From an uncultured Collinsella sp. (GTDB lineage Bacteria; Actinomycetota; Coriobacteriia; Coriobacteriales; Coriobacteriaceae), in assembly GCA_900542125.1 (NCBI GenBank), contig UQMO01000068.1, positions 1 to 12,173 on the forward strand: a stretch of DNA of 12,173 bases, given 5' to 3'. Under the pieces are notes generated by a model. That model saw only the letters and a list, made by a program, of their open reading frames with translations, had not been told where the DNA came from and searched no databases. Positions 1 through 6,574 of this stretch are shown piece by piece; position 1 is the stretch's first letter; each line of letters starts with the position of its first letter. The translations under genes were made by a program, and so were the position numbers.

Positions 1-29
1 GTGGGCGCGGAGATGTGTATAAGAGACAG
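1..29 (+). other. Nextera Read 2 adapter and transposase mosaic end (artefact)
   Basis: Positions 11-29 match the 19-base Tn5/Nextera mosaic end AGATGTGTATAAGAGACAG exactly. Positions 1-10 match the preceding Read 2 adapter bases GTGGGCTCGG except for G instead of T at position 7. This is library adapter, not genome. It is translated in the known contaminant frames MCIRDR (from 13) and, with GTG read as Met, MYKRQ (from 15), so a gene caller would give the adjoining rimO fragment a false start. Confidence 0.97.
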
Positions 30-371
30 GTCTTTGCCTACTCGCAGGAGGAGGGCAGCCTGGCCGCTAAGATGGAGGGTCAGGTCGACGAAGAGGTCAA
101 GCTCGAGCGCGCCCAGGAGGCCATGGATCTGGCCGAGTCGCTCGGTTTTGCCGCCACGGCGGCCCATGTGGGCGAGCGCGCCCAGGTGATTGTCGACGGC
201 ATCGAGGAGACCGAGGACGGTGCCGAGCTCATCGGACATGCCTGGTTCCAGGCGCCCGATTCCGATGGTGCGGTGCATCTGGATGCCAGCGAGGCATCTG
301 TGGGCGATATTCTGACGGTCGAGTTTACCGATAGCTTCTGCTACGAGCTTATCGGTCATGTTGTGGAGTAG
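30..371 (+). CDS. rimO: Ribosomal protein uS12 methylthiotransferase RimO, C-terminal fragment
   Basis: This is the last 113 codons of a radical-SAM methylthiotransferase that adds a methylthio group to an aspartate of ribosomal protein S12. The 5' part, with both Fe-S cluster regions, is missing because the contig ends here. The visible part starts with VFAYSQEEGS, matching the F-x-YS-x-EEGT stretch at the end of the RimO radical-SAM domain, continues through the QVDEEVKLERAQEAM helix, and ends in a TRAM domain (about the last 65 residues) with the RimO-like HAWFQAPDSDG segment. That segment favours RimO over MiaB, and a separate complete miaB lies at 7006. The GTG at 15 is adapter-derived and is not the start. 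pgsA begins 9 bases after the stop, as in actinobacterial rimO-pgsA operons. Family identity is firm; activity cannot be judged from a fragment. Confidence 0.88.
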   Translation, partial: VFAYSQEEGSLAAKMEGQVDEEVKLERAQEAMDLAESLGFAATAAHVGERAQVIVDGIEETEDGAELIGHAWFQAPDSDGAVHLDASEASVGDILTVEFTDSFCYELIGHVVE

Positions 372-380
372 GAGAGCGTC

Positions 381-1019
381 GTGGCTAACGAGAGCAATAA
401 GGAACTGACGAGTGTTTGGACGCCCGCCAACATCGTGACGTGCGTGCGCATCGTCTTTATTCCGGTGTTCATGATTGTGTCGGCGCTGTCTCACACAAGC
501 GTTGCCGGTACGGATTGGAGCACCTTCGACGGTCCGCTCGCCGCTGGCGCCTTTATTCTGTACGTCATCCTGTCGTGCACCGATAAGGTTGATGGCTACC
601 TGGCTCGTTCACGCAACGAGATCACCGACTTCGGTAAGTTCTTGGATCCCATCGCCGATAAGCTCCTGGTGTTCTCTGCCCTGCTGCTATTCTTGGATTT
701 TGGTACCGTAACCGTGTGGTCGGTGTTCATCATCCTGTTCCGCGAGCTGCTGGTGAGTGCCCTGCGCATGGTCGCGAGTGCCGCCGGTGTGGTTGTCGCG
801 GCCGATAAGCTTGGCAAGTACAAGACGGCGACCACGATGGTCTCCATCTGCGGCTACCTGTGCGTCTTTGCGATGACCGGCCTCCAGTTGGGGCCTGCGG
901 AGCTGTTGCTCGGTCTCTATGGCGTCTCACGCTTCCTGTACGCCGTGGCCGTTATCCTGACCGTTATCTCGGGCGCTCAGTACTTCTGGAACTGCCGCAA
1001 GATCGTCTTTTCGGTCTAG
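381..1019 (+). CDS. pgsA: CDP-diacylglycerol--glycerol-3-phosphate 3-phosphatidyltransferase
   Basis: This 212-residue integral membrane enzyme of the CDP-alcohol phosphatidyltransferase family most likely makes phosphatidylglycerol phosphate from CDP-diacylglycerol and glycerol-3-phosphate, the committed step to phosphatidylglycerol and cardiolipin. The full family signature is present: D68, D71-G72, A75-R76, G85, D89 and D93, with the required spacing. The aspartates bind the divalent metal and the CDP group. The N-terminal TPANIVTCVRI segment and several hydrophobic helices (about 18-36, 53-66, 112-130, 150-172, 180-204) fit the six-helix fold, and the length is normal. The GTG start is supported by AGGAG at 370-374, six bases upstream. 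It sits between rimO and the cinA-type gene in an apparent operon. Headgroup specificity cannot be proved from sequence, but gene position favours PgsA. Confidence 0.92.
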   Translation: MANESNKELTSVWTPANIVTCVRIVFIPVFMIVSALSHTSVAGTDWSTFDGPLAAGAFILYVILSCTDKVDGYLARSRNEITDFGKFLDPIADKLLVFSALLLFLDFGTVTVWSVFIILFRELLVSALRMVASAAGVVVAADKLGKYKTATTMVSICGYLCVFAMTGLQLGPAELLLGLYGVSRFLYAVAVILTVISGAQYFWNCRKIVFSV

Positions 1020-1025
1020 GTCCTG

Positions 1026-1562
1026 GTGGGCATGATGGAATCATTTGAGCAGATTGCCGCGCACAATGAAGAGCTCGCAGCCGATATCGTCGAGCGTGCA
1101 AGCGTTCGTGGTGTGACGGTTTCGACGGCTGAATCTCTAACAGCGGGCATGATCGCCTCGACGATCGCCGATATCCCCGGTGCCTCGGCGGTGCTGCTCG
1201 GCGGTGCGGTGACGTACTGCGACGAGATTAAGCATCGCGTGCTCGGCGTTGAGCAAGAGACGCTCGACCGCTATACCGCGGTGTCGTACCAGACGGCGCG
1301 GGAGATGGCTGCCGGTTCGCTGGAGCTGTACCAGAGCGATATTGCCGTGAGCGCGACGGGCTATGCCGGCCCCGGTGGAGGCACCGAGGACGATCCGGCT
1401 GGAACCTTTTATATTGGCTGGGCGTATCGCTCGGCCAATGGGGGAGCGCCGGTCGTGGACTCCATTCGTTGTCACTATGAGGGCGATCGTTCATGCGTCC
1501 GTGTCCATGCGGTCGCTGAGGCACTGGGTCGCATTGTCTACGTGCTCGATTCTATGGAATAG
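1026..1562 (+). CDS. cinA: CinA C-terminal domain family protein, nicotinamide-nucleotide amidase (PncC type)
   Basis: This 178-residue protein consists only of the CinA C-terminal domain. Members with this domain deamidate NMN to nicotinate mononucleotide in pyridine nucleotide recycling. Visible family blocks are TAESLTAGMIAS (34-45), the GGAVTYCDEIKHRVLGV block (59-75) and SATGYAGPGGGTEDDPAGTF (about 109-128). By comparison with E. coli PncC, Ser37 and Lys69 are the likely catalytic pair. The N-terminal MoCF-like pyrophosphatase domain of full-length CinA is absent, and no remnant lies upstream because pgsA ends six bases before. The start is uncertain: GTG 1026 has a weak AGG nearby, and ATG 1032 or 1035 would follow GGTGGG. 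It is last in the rimO-pgsA operon and is followed by a hairpin. pncC would be an equally good name. Confidence 0.87.
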   Translation: MGMMESFEQIAAHNEELAADIVERASVRGVTVSTAESLTAGMIASTIADIPGASAVLLGGAVTYCDEIKHRVLGVEQETLDRYTAVSYQTAREMAAGSLELYQSDIAVSATGYAGPGGGTEDDPAGTFYIGWAYRSANGGAPVVDSIRCHYEGDRSCVRVHAVAEALGRIVYVLDSME

Positions 1563-1570
1563 ACGTGTTT

Positions 1571-1592
1571 TAAGGGGCCTCCGGGCCCCTTA
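1571..1592 (+). terminator. Hairpin terminator after the cinA-type gene
   Basis: A perfect 9-base-pair stem (TAAGGGGCC at 1571-1579, GGCCCCTTA at 1584-1592) with a four-base loop TCCG lies nine bases after the stop codon. The downstream T-run is poor (ATTGTGG), while a TTTT run precedes the stem, so termination may be partial or act in both directions. It sits where the rimO-pgsA-cinA transcript should end before the independent recA promoter. Confidence 0.68.
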
Positions 1593-1687
1593 ATTGTGGA
1601 GATAGGGACCTCTGGCGAATTTACTCTATGTGCAGGTAGTTGGCGTATTCTTCCTTATCGTACCTTGCTCGGTTCGCCTGCGGTCAA

Positions 1688-1728
1688 GTTTTTGGTCAGT
1701 GTTTGGTTGGCGTTTGGTTGGGTTTTGG
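1688..1728 (+). repeat. GT-rich tract with 11-base direct repeat and G-quadruplex-like motif
   Basis: The gap between the hairpin and the recA promoter contains a strand-biased G/T tract. Within it GTTTGGTTGGC (1701-1711) is followed directly by GTTTGGTTGGG (1712-1722). Together they contain GGTTGGCGTTTGGTTGG (1705-1721): four GG pairs with loops TT, CGTTT and TT, the pattern of a two-tetrad G-quadruplex. No credible gene is seen in 1593-1760. Any function is unknown. Confidence 0.5.
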
Positions 1729-1760
1729 AAAGGTCGGCTGCATATGATTTATCTGAACGG

Positions 1761-1789
1761 TTGACCACGAACAGCCGTTCGTTTATTAT
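1761..1789 (+). promoter_or_regulatory. recA promoter, sigma-70 type
   Basis: The -35 hexamer TTGACC (1761-1766) and -10 hexamer TATTAT (1784-1789) are separated by exactly 17 bases. Transcription should begin near 1796, giving a short leader of about 25 bases before the recA start. The spacer contains a perfect SOS operator, so LexA binding would block RNA polymerase directly. Confidence 0.85.
1768..1781. promoter_or_regulatory. SOS box (LexA operator) of recA
   Basis: CGAACAGCCGTTCG is a perfect match to the palindromic arms of the Gram-positive/actinobacterial LexA operator, CGAAC-N4-GTTCG. It starts one base after the -35 element and ends two bases before the -10 element. A LexA of the matching class is encoded in this window (11292-11936), and its own upstream region carries three one-mismatch copies. 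Confidence 0.9.
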
Positions 1790-1819
1790 CGATGCAGGTT
1801 GTTAAGAGGAGGGCTATTC

Positions 1820-2968
1820 ATGGCCAAGAATTCAGGTCCCGTACGTACCGTTCATGCTCGCACGACGGGTAAAGAGCGCGATGAGATGATCGCCACCACC
1901 AAGGCCGAGATCGAGAAGAAATTCGGCCAGGGTTCCATCATGAGGTACGGCGACGGTGGTCCCGAGCTCGAGGTCGAGGCCATTCCCACGGGCGCCCTGG
2001 CCCTCGATGCCGCTTTGGGCATCGGTGGCGTGCCGCGCGGCCGTATCGTCGAGATTTACGGCCCCGAGTCCTCCGGTAAGACAACGCTTTCGCTCGAGAT
2101 TTTGGCAGAGGCCCAGGCTATGGGCGGCGTCGTGGCATTTATTGATGCCGAGCACGCGCTCGACCCAACGTATGCCGCGCGTATCGGCGTGGACATCGAT
2201 GAGGTCCTCATTTCCCAGCCCGATACGGGCGAGCAGGCGCTCGAGATCGTCGACATGCTCGTGCGCTCTGGCGCCATTGACGCCATCGTCGTCGACTCTG
2301 TCGCCGCTTTGACTCCGCGTGCCGAGATCGAGGGCGAGATCGGCGATACTACGGTCGGCCTTCAAGCCCGTCTGATGAGCCAGGCGCTCCGTAAGCTCGC
2401 CGGCTCGCTCGCCAAATCTAAAACGACCTGCATCTTCATTAACCAGCTGCGCGAGAAGATCGGAGTCATGTTCGGTAACCCCGAGACTACGACGGGCGGC
2501 CGCGCCCTCAAGTTCTTCTCGTCGGTGCGCATCGATATTCGTCGCATCGACAGCATTAAGCTTAAGGACGAGGTCATCGGCAATCGCGTGCGTGCCAAGG
2601 TCGTTAAGAACAAGGTGGCCGCTCCGTTCCGCTCTGCCGAGTTCGACATCATGTACGGCACGGGCATCTCTAAGGAGGGCTCGATTCTGGACATGGCCGT
2701 CGAGTGCGGTATCTGCAAAAAGATGGGCTCTTGGTTTGCTTACGGTGAGGACAAGCTCGGTAATGGTCGCGAGGCCGCCAAGGCCTTCCTGCGCGAACAC
2801 CCCGATTGTGCTGACGAGATCGAGCATAAGGTTCGCCTCGCCTGCGGCCTTGAATTCGATGACGATGCTCCGTCCGAGGTCGAGCTGACCGATCAGCCCG
2901 AAACTGGGGAGTTCGATGAGCTTTACGCCATCGATGGCTCCGCGATGCTCGATGATGACGACGAGTAG
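1820..2968 (+). CDS. recA: Recombinase RecA
   Basis: This 382-residue protein is the ATP-dependent strand-exchange recombinase and the coprotease that triggers LexA self-cleavage. The Walker A motif GPESSGKTT is at 81-89 and a Walker B-like IVVDS ends at 160. DNA-binding loop L1 lies around 170-190 (EGEIGDTTVGLQARLMSQAL) and loop L2 around 207-233, including INQLREKIGVMFGNPETTTGG. The C-terminal domain ends in an acidic tail (DDDDE), typical of RecA, where it damps DNA binding. ATG 1820 is chosen over the in-frame TTG at 1799 because GGAGGG (1808-1813) lies six bases upstream and the protein then begins MAKNSG. It has its own SOS-controlled promoter, and recX follows after 11 bases. The actinobacterial regulator clgR, often found between cinA and recA, is absent. 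No inteins are seen. Confidence 0.98.
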   Translation: MAKNSGPVRTVHARTTGKERDEMIATTKAEIEKKFGQGSIMRYGDGGPELEVEAIPTGALALDAALGIGGVPRGRIVEIYGPESSGKTTLSLEILAEAQAMGGVVAFIDAEHALDPTYAARIGVDIDEVLISQPDTGEQALEIVDMLVRSGAIDAIVVDSVAALTPRAEIEGEIGDTTVGLQARLMSQALRKLAGSLAKSKTTCIFINQLREKIGVMFGNPETTTGGRALKFFSSVRIDIRRIDSIKLKDEVIGNRVRAKVVKNKVAAPFRSAEFDIMYGTGISKEGSILDMAVECGICKKMGSWFAYGEDKLGNGREAAKAFLREHPDCADEIEHKVRLACGLEFDDDAPSEVELTDQPETGEFDELYAIDGSAMLDDDDE

Positions 2969-2979
2969 CGGTTACGCTC

Positions 2980-3672
2980 ATGTCGTATACGGTGACCGAG
3001 GCCACGGTCGTCTTTCCCGATAAGAAGGCGGTCTCCTCGTTCTCGAGCGGGTATGCGTCCAAAAAGCCTTGCGCACATATCGATTGTGAGCTTGAGGGCG
3101 GTTTTGAGCGGTCCATTTGGATTCCCGTGCGGGTCGCGCGGCTGTATGTCAAAAACCGCCCCGATCTCCCCTGTGATTGGGACAACTTCCGTGAGGCGGT
3201 GCAGCTCATTGAGCGTAAATGTGCACTTACCATGGTGACCGAGATGTTATCGCGCCGCGACCATGCGACGGGTGAGGTCCGTGACAAGCTGGCTCGCTAC
3301 GGCTTTCACCAGCCTGCGATCGATTTCGCCGTCGAGCGCGCCACCGAGTATCGTTTTTTAGACGAGAGCCGCTTTTGCTCGTACTTTATCGAGGAGCGCA
3401 AGCGGCGCGGTTGGGGACAGCGCAAAATCGAGACCGAGCTCAAGCGCCGTCATGTCGTGCTCGATGACATTCCCGGTTATCCCGAGGATTATTTTGCCGT
3501 CGAAGACGATTTGGCGCGTGCGTCAGCCCTGCTCGCCAAGCGGCGTGTTCCAGAGACGCGCGCATTCGAAAAACTGGTTCGGTTTTTGATGGGCAAGGGC
3601 TTCTCGTACCACATCGCCGCCGATGCCGTTAAGGCGCGTCTCGATCCCGAACGTGAGGAATGTGCAGTTTAG
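2980..3672 (+). CDS. recX: Regulatory protein RecX
   Basis: This 230-residue protein fits RecX, which binds along RecA filaments and limits their extension and activity. The RecX region is about residues 82-222 and shows the repeated three-helix modules: first around MLSRRDHATGEVRDKLARYG (89-108), second around FLDESRFCSYFIEERKRRGWG (126-146), third around FEKLVRFLMGKGFSYHIAADA (196-216). The N-terminal 80 residues are an extension of the kind seen in longer Gram-positive RecX proteins. It starts 11 bases after recA without a strong ribosome binding site, so its translation probably depends on the recA transcript and is kept low relative to RecA. No clear terminator follows; a short palindrome, ACACATGTGT, spans the region just after the stop. 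Confidence 0.9.
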   Translation: MSYTVTEATVVFPDKKAVSSFSSGYASKKPCAHIDCELEGGFERSIWIPVRVARLYVKNRPDLPCDWDNFREAVQLIERKCALTMVTEMLSRRDHATGEVRDKLARYGFHQPAIDFAVERATEYRFLDESRFCSYFIEERKRRGWGQRKIETELKRRHVVLDDIPGYPEDYFAVEDDLARASALLAKRRVPETRAFEKLVRFLMGKGFSYHIAADAVKARLDPEREECAV

Positions 3673-3735
3673 ACACATGTGTTTTGCGTACCCGCCGTTC
3701 GCCGCGTTTTAGTCGCCGTACCCGGGTCCATTTAT

Positions 3736-3764
3736 TTGACAGTTGTTGCGGTTCAACGTACGAT
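3736..3764 (+). promoter_or_regulatory. Promoter of the rny operon
   Basis: A consensus -35 TTGACA (3736-3741) is followed after exactly 17 bases by TACGAT (3759-3764), one of the best promoters in the window. The predicted start near 3771 gives an unusually long leader of about 160 bases before rny. No SOS box overlaps it. It could equally drive a short RNA ending at the hairpin at 3870-3895. Confidence 0.78.
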
Positions 3765-3793
3765 AAACACTGTCATTTGCTTTGTGATATGTG

Positions 3794-3808
3794 CTCATCT
3801 TTGATGAG
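3794..3808 (+). other. Small hairpin in the rny leader
   Basis: CTCATC (3794-3799) and GATGAG (3803-3808) form a 6-base-pair stem with a TTT loop, followed by the T-rich run TTTGTTTATATGTTT. It is weak by size but adds to the impression of a structured leader. No known riboswitch class was recognised. Confidence 0.4.
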
Positions 3809-3869
3809 TTTGTTTATATGTTTATCTGTATCCGACCCGCATAAGCTGCGCCCATATTACTCAAATGTC

Positions 3870-3898
3870 GCGAGCCGTTCGTAAGGACGGTTCGCTTT
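3870..3898 (+). terminator. Terminator-like hairpin in the rny leader (possible attenuator)
   Basis: GCGAGCCGT (3870-3878) pairs with ACGGTTCGC (3887-3895) over nine base pairs with one G-T wobble; the loop is eight bases and TTTG follows. It resembles a modest intrinsic terminator. It lies after the strong promoter at 3736-3764 and 35 bases before the rny start, so it would end a short leader RNA of roughly 125 bases or limit read-through into rny. Confidence 0.55.
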
Positions 3899-3930
3899 GT
3901 TGTGTAACGAATCCATAAAAAGGAGTGAGC

Positions 3931-5481
3931 ATGCCTATTATCGCAGCGCTCGTTGGCATCGTTTTGGGTGCCATCGCCGCCATTGCCTACATGCGCACCG
4001 CCAAGCAGGGTAGTCTTCACGAGGCCGACGAAAAGATCCAGTCGGCTCACGCACAGGCTGAGTCCCTAATCGGTGATGCAAAGCGTCAGGCCGAGACCCT
4101 CAAAAAAGAGGCTCTGCTTGAGGCCAAGGAAGAGATTATCAAGAACAAGCAGGCTGCCGAGGCCGAGGACAAGCAGCGTAAGAGTGAGATTCGTACGCTC
4201 GAGAACCGCGTGATGCAGCGCGAGGAGTCCCTCGATCGCCGCAACGATGCCCTCGACAAGCGCGAGCATCAGCTGTCCAGTCAGGCTGGCCAGGTCGAGA
4301 AGCGCTCCCGCGAGCTTGAGGAGCTCTGCGCCAAGCAGACCTCGGAGCTCGAGCGCATCGCCGACCTGACCCGTGAGGACGCTCACAAGGAGCTTCTCGA
4401 CAAGGTTCGCGGCGAGGTTACCCACGAGGCTGCCACGATTATCCGCGAGTCCGAGCAGCAGGTTCGCGCCGAGTGCCACAAGACCGCCCAGGAGATCTTG
4501 TCCCTGGCTATTCAGCGCTGTGCCGCCGACCACACCGCCGAGGTTACCGTTACCTCCGTGCATATTCCGTCTGACGACCTGAAGGGTCGCATCATCGGCC
4601 GCGAGGGTCGCAACATCCGCACCTTCGAGCAGGTTTCCGGCGTCAACCTCGTGATCGATGATACGCCCGAGACCGTCGTGCTTTCGAGCTTCGATCCGGT
4701 CCGTCGCGAGACCGCCCGCGTCGCCCTCGAGAACCTTATTGCTGACGGCCGCATTCATCCTGCCCGTATCGAGGAGATGTATCACAAGGCCGCCGACTTG
4801 GTTCAGCAGCGCGTGCGCGAGGCTGGCGAACAGGCTGCCTTCGATACCGGTATCCACGATCTGCACCCCGAGATCGTTAAGACCCTGGGTGCTCTGCGCT
4901 ACCGCACCTCGTTTGGTCAGAACGTGCTCCAGCATTCCCTCGAGGTTTCCGACCTGTGCGGCGTGATGGCTTCCGAGCTTGGCCTGGACGTTGTGACCGC
5001 CAAGCGTGCCGGCCTGCTGCACGATCTTGGCAAGGCTATCGACCATGACGTCGAGGGCCCACATGCCGTTATCGGCGCCGAACTCGCCCGTCGCTATGGC
5101 GAGAAGCCCGTTATCGTTCACGCTATCGAGGCTCACCACGCCGACGTCGACCCCAACACGGTGCTCGATGTTCTGGTCCAGGCTGCCGATGCTGTTTCTG
5201 CCTCTCGCCCCGGTGCCCGTCGCGAATCGGCCGAGAACTACATCAAGCGCCTTGAGAAGCTCGAGGAGATTGCCAACTCCCATGACGGCGTCGAGCGTAC
5301 CTATGCCATGCAGGCTGGTCGCGAGGTCCACGTCATGGTTCAGCCGGACAAGATTTCCGATGCCCAGTCCACGGTTCTGGCTCACGATATCGCCCATCAG
5401 ATCGAGGAAGAGATGGAGTATCCCGGTCAGGTGCGCGTCGTCGTGATTCGCGAGAGCCGCGCTGTCGATATCGCTAAATAA
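3931..5481 (+). CDS. rny: Ribonuclease Y
   Basis: This 516-residue membrane-anchored endoribonuclease starts bulk mRNA decay in many Gram-positive bacteria, cutting single-stranded AU-rich RNA. An N-terminal transmembrane helix (about 3-20) is followed by a long charged coiled coil (about 30-190). The KH RNA-binding domain is around 195-260, with GRIIGREGRN at 219-228. The HD phosphohydrolase domain has His364-Asp365 (LLHDLGK) as metal ligands, with further ligands in the EAHHADVD segment. The C-terminus RESRAVDIAK matches the family ending, and the length is close to B. subtilis RNase Y (520). ATG 3931 is chosen over GTG 3925 because AAAAAGGAG ends five bases before it. The next gene starts one base after the stop, so the two are probably translationally coupled. 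Expression may be shaped by the long leader. Confidence 0.97.
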   Translation: MPIIAALVGIVLGAIAAIAYMRTAKQGSLHEADEKIQSAHAQAESLIGDAKRQAETLKKEALLEAKEEIIKNKQAAEAEDKQRKSEIRTLENRVMQREESLDRRNDALDKREHQLSSQAGQVEKRSRELEELCAKQTSELERIADLTREDAHKELLDKVRGEVTHEAATIIRESEQQVRAECHKTAQEILSLAIQRCAADHTAEVTVTSVHIPSDDLKGRIIGREGRNIRTFEQVSGVNLVIDDTPETVVLSSFDPVRRETARVALENLIADGRIHPARIEEMYHKAADLVQQRVREAGEQAAFDTGIHDLHPEIVKTLGALRYRTSFGQNVLQHSLEVSDLCGVMASELGLDVVTAKRAGLLHDLGKAIDHDVEGPHAVIGAELARRYGEKPVIVHAIEAHHADVDPNTVLDVLVQAADAVSASRPGARRESAENYIKRLEKLEEIANSHDGVERTYAMQAGREVHVMVQPDKISDAQSTVLAHDIAHQIEEEMEYPGQVRVVVIRESRAVDIAK

Positions 5482-5482
5482 C

Positions 5483-6568
5483 ATGAACGACGCGAACGAG
5501 CTCATCTCATTTATCGCGTCGATGTCGGGGGAGGGCAACCTTCGCGTCGAGGAGAACCTTGGCGAGGGGTATGTCCGCCTCCGCGTTTCGGAGGCCGAGC
5601 GGCGCCAGGCAAAGCACGACATTCAGCATGTTGAGGATATTGTCATCGAAATGCTGCGCAACTCTCGTGATGCCGGCGCCGACAAGGTCTATCTCGCAAC
5701 GACCAAGGAAGATGGCGTCCGTACGCTCGTCTTTCTGGATAATGGCTCGGGCGTGCCGCAGGATATGCAAGAACGCATCTTCGATGCCCGCGTCACCTCC
5801 AAGCTCGAGAGCATGAAGATGGATCGTTGGGGCGTTCACGGTCGAGGCATGGCATTGTTCTCGATTAAGCAGAACACCGACGAGGCACGCGTTGTCGCGT
5901 CTGATGTTGACCTTGGCTCGGTCTTTAAGGTGAGCGTCGCTACCGACCGCCTTGGCGAGCGCGCCGATCAGTCCAGCTGGCCTCAGGCCGTGAAGGACGA
6001 GGACGGACGTTATGTCTGTGCTCGCGGTCCGCATAATATTATTCGCGCTGCCTGTGAGTTTGCGCTCGAGGAGCTGCGTGGTTGCGATGTCTATCTTGGT
6101 TCTCCGTCTGAGATTGCCGCGACCCTTTATGCTCAGGCGTCAAGTAGGCTCGATACGTCTCGTCTCCTGTTTATTGATGACGAGAACGAGCTTCCGGTTG
6201 TCGATCGTTTAGGCCTTGCCTCTGATGCCGAGGACTTTATCCGTATCTGCTCGGGTTTGGGTCTTGAGATGTCCGAGCGCACGGCACATCGCATTTTGGC
6301 AGGGCAGATTAAGCCCGTTCGCGGTGTGACCGCGCGTCTGCTGCGCGAGCGTGATTCGTCCTCGCATGCGCCGGCTCCTGTCGATCTCGCGAAGGATCGT
6401 CGCGGGCTACGTATTGCCAAGGATGACATGGCACAGTTTTCGCGTGCTGTGGAGCGGGACTTCAATGACCTTGCCGCCAGGTACTATCTCAACCTTTGCG
6501 GCGACCCAAAGATTCGTGTTTCGCGTGATCGAATCACTGTGACTTTCGATCTTGCCAAAGAGGAATAG
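5483..6568 (+). CDS. GHKL (Bergerat-fold) ATP-binding protein of unknown function
   Basis: This 361-residue soluble protein has the ATP-binding fold shared by histidine kinases, MutL, Hsp90 and gyrase B. The N box is E56-x-x-RN60-SRDAGA (residues 56-66), the G1 box is LDNGSG (85-90), and a glycine-rich GVHGRGMALFS lid (117-127) follows. There is no phosphoacceptor helix, membrane segment, PAS, HAMP or receiver domain, so it is not a standard sensor kinase. No MutL or gyrase domains are visible. Residues about 185-361 form a second, predicted mixed region that I do not recognise. It begins one base after rny and overlaps a possible GTG one base before its end; spoVS follows 74 bases later. In Bacillus the place between rny and spoVS is held by ymdB, an unrelated phosphoesterase. 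A role with RNase Y or SpoVS is inferred from position only. Confidence 0.8.
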   Translation: MNDANELISFIASMSGEGNLRVEENLGEGYVRLRVSEAERRQAKHDIQHVEDIVIEMLRNSRDAGADKVYLATTKEDGVRTLVFLDNGSGVPQDMQERIFDARVTSKLESMKMDRWGVHGRGMALFSIKQNTDEARVVASDVDLGSVFKVSVATDRLGERADQSSWPQAVKDEDGRYVCARGPHNIIRAACEFALEELRGCDVYLGSPSEIAATLYAQASSRLDTSRLLFIDDENELPVVDRLGLASDAEDFIRICSGLGLEMSERTAHRILAGQIKPVRGVTARLLRERDSSSHAPAPVDLAKDRRGLRIAKDDMAQFSRAVERDFNDLAARYYLNLCGDPKIRVSRDRITVTFDLAKEE

Positions 6569-6574
6569 TGCCTT

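Noticed and set aside
1596..1805. 69-codon open frame between the cinA-type gene and recA
   Set aside because: It covers the GT-rich tract and the recA promoter and operator, has no ribosome binding site and gives a low-complexity, unfamiliar protein.
1832..2827. 331-codon frame antisense to recA
   Set aside because: It is a shadow of a GC-biased coding strand; the recA frame is a certain match and the antisense protein resembles nothing.
3719..3728. ACCCGGGT palindrome as a recX terminator
   Set aside because: The palindrome leaves no room for a loop and is not followed directly by a T-run, so it is not a convincing terminator.
3673..3930. tRNA or known riboswitch in the recX-rny gap
   Set aside because: No cloverleaf or T-loop consensus and no recognised riboswitch core were found; only two hairpins are seen.
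4066..5622. 518-codon frame antisense to rny
   Set aside because: It arises from codon bias in rny. Its product is a repetitive L/G/A/D-rich sequence without motifs, and it has no promoter or ribosome binding site.
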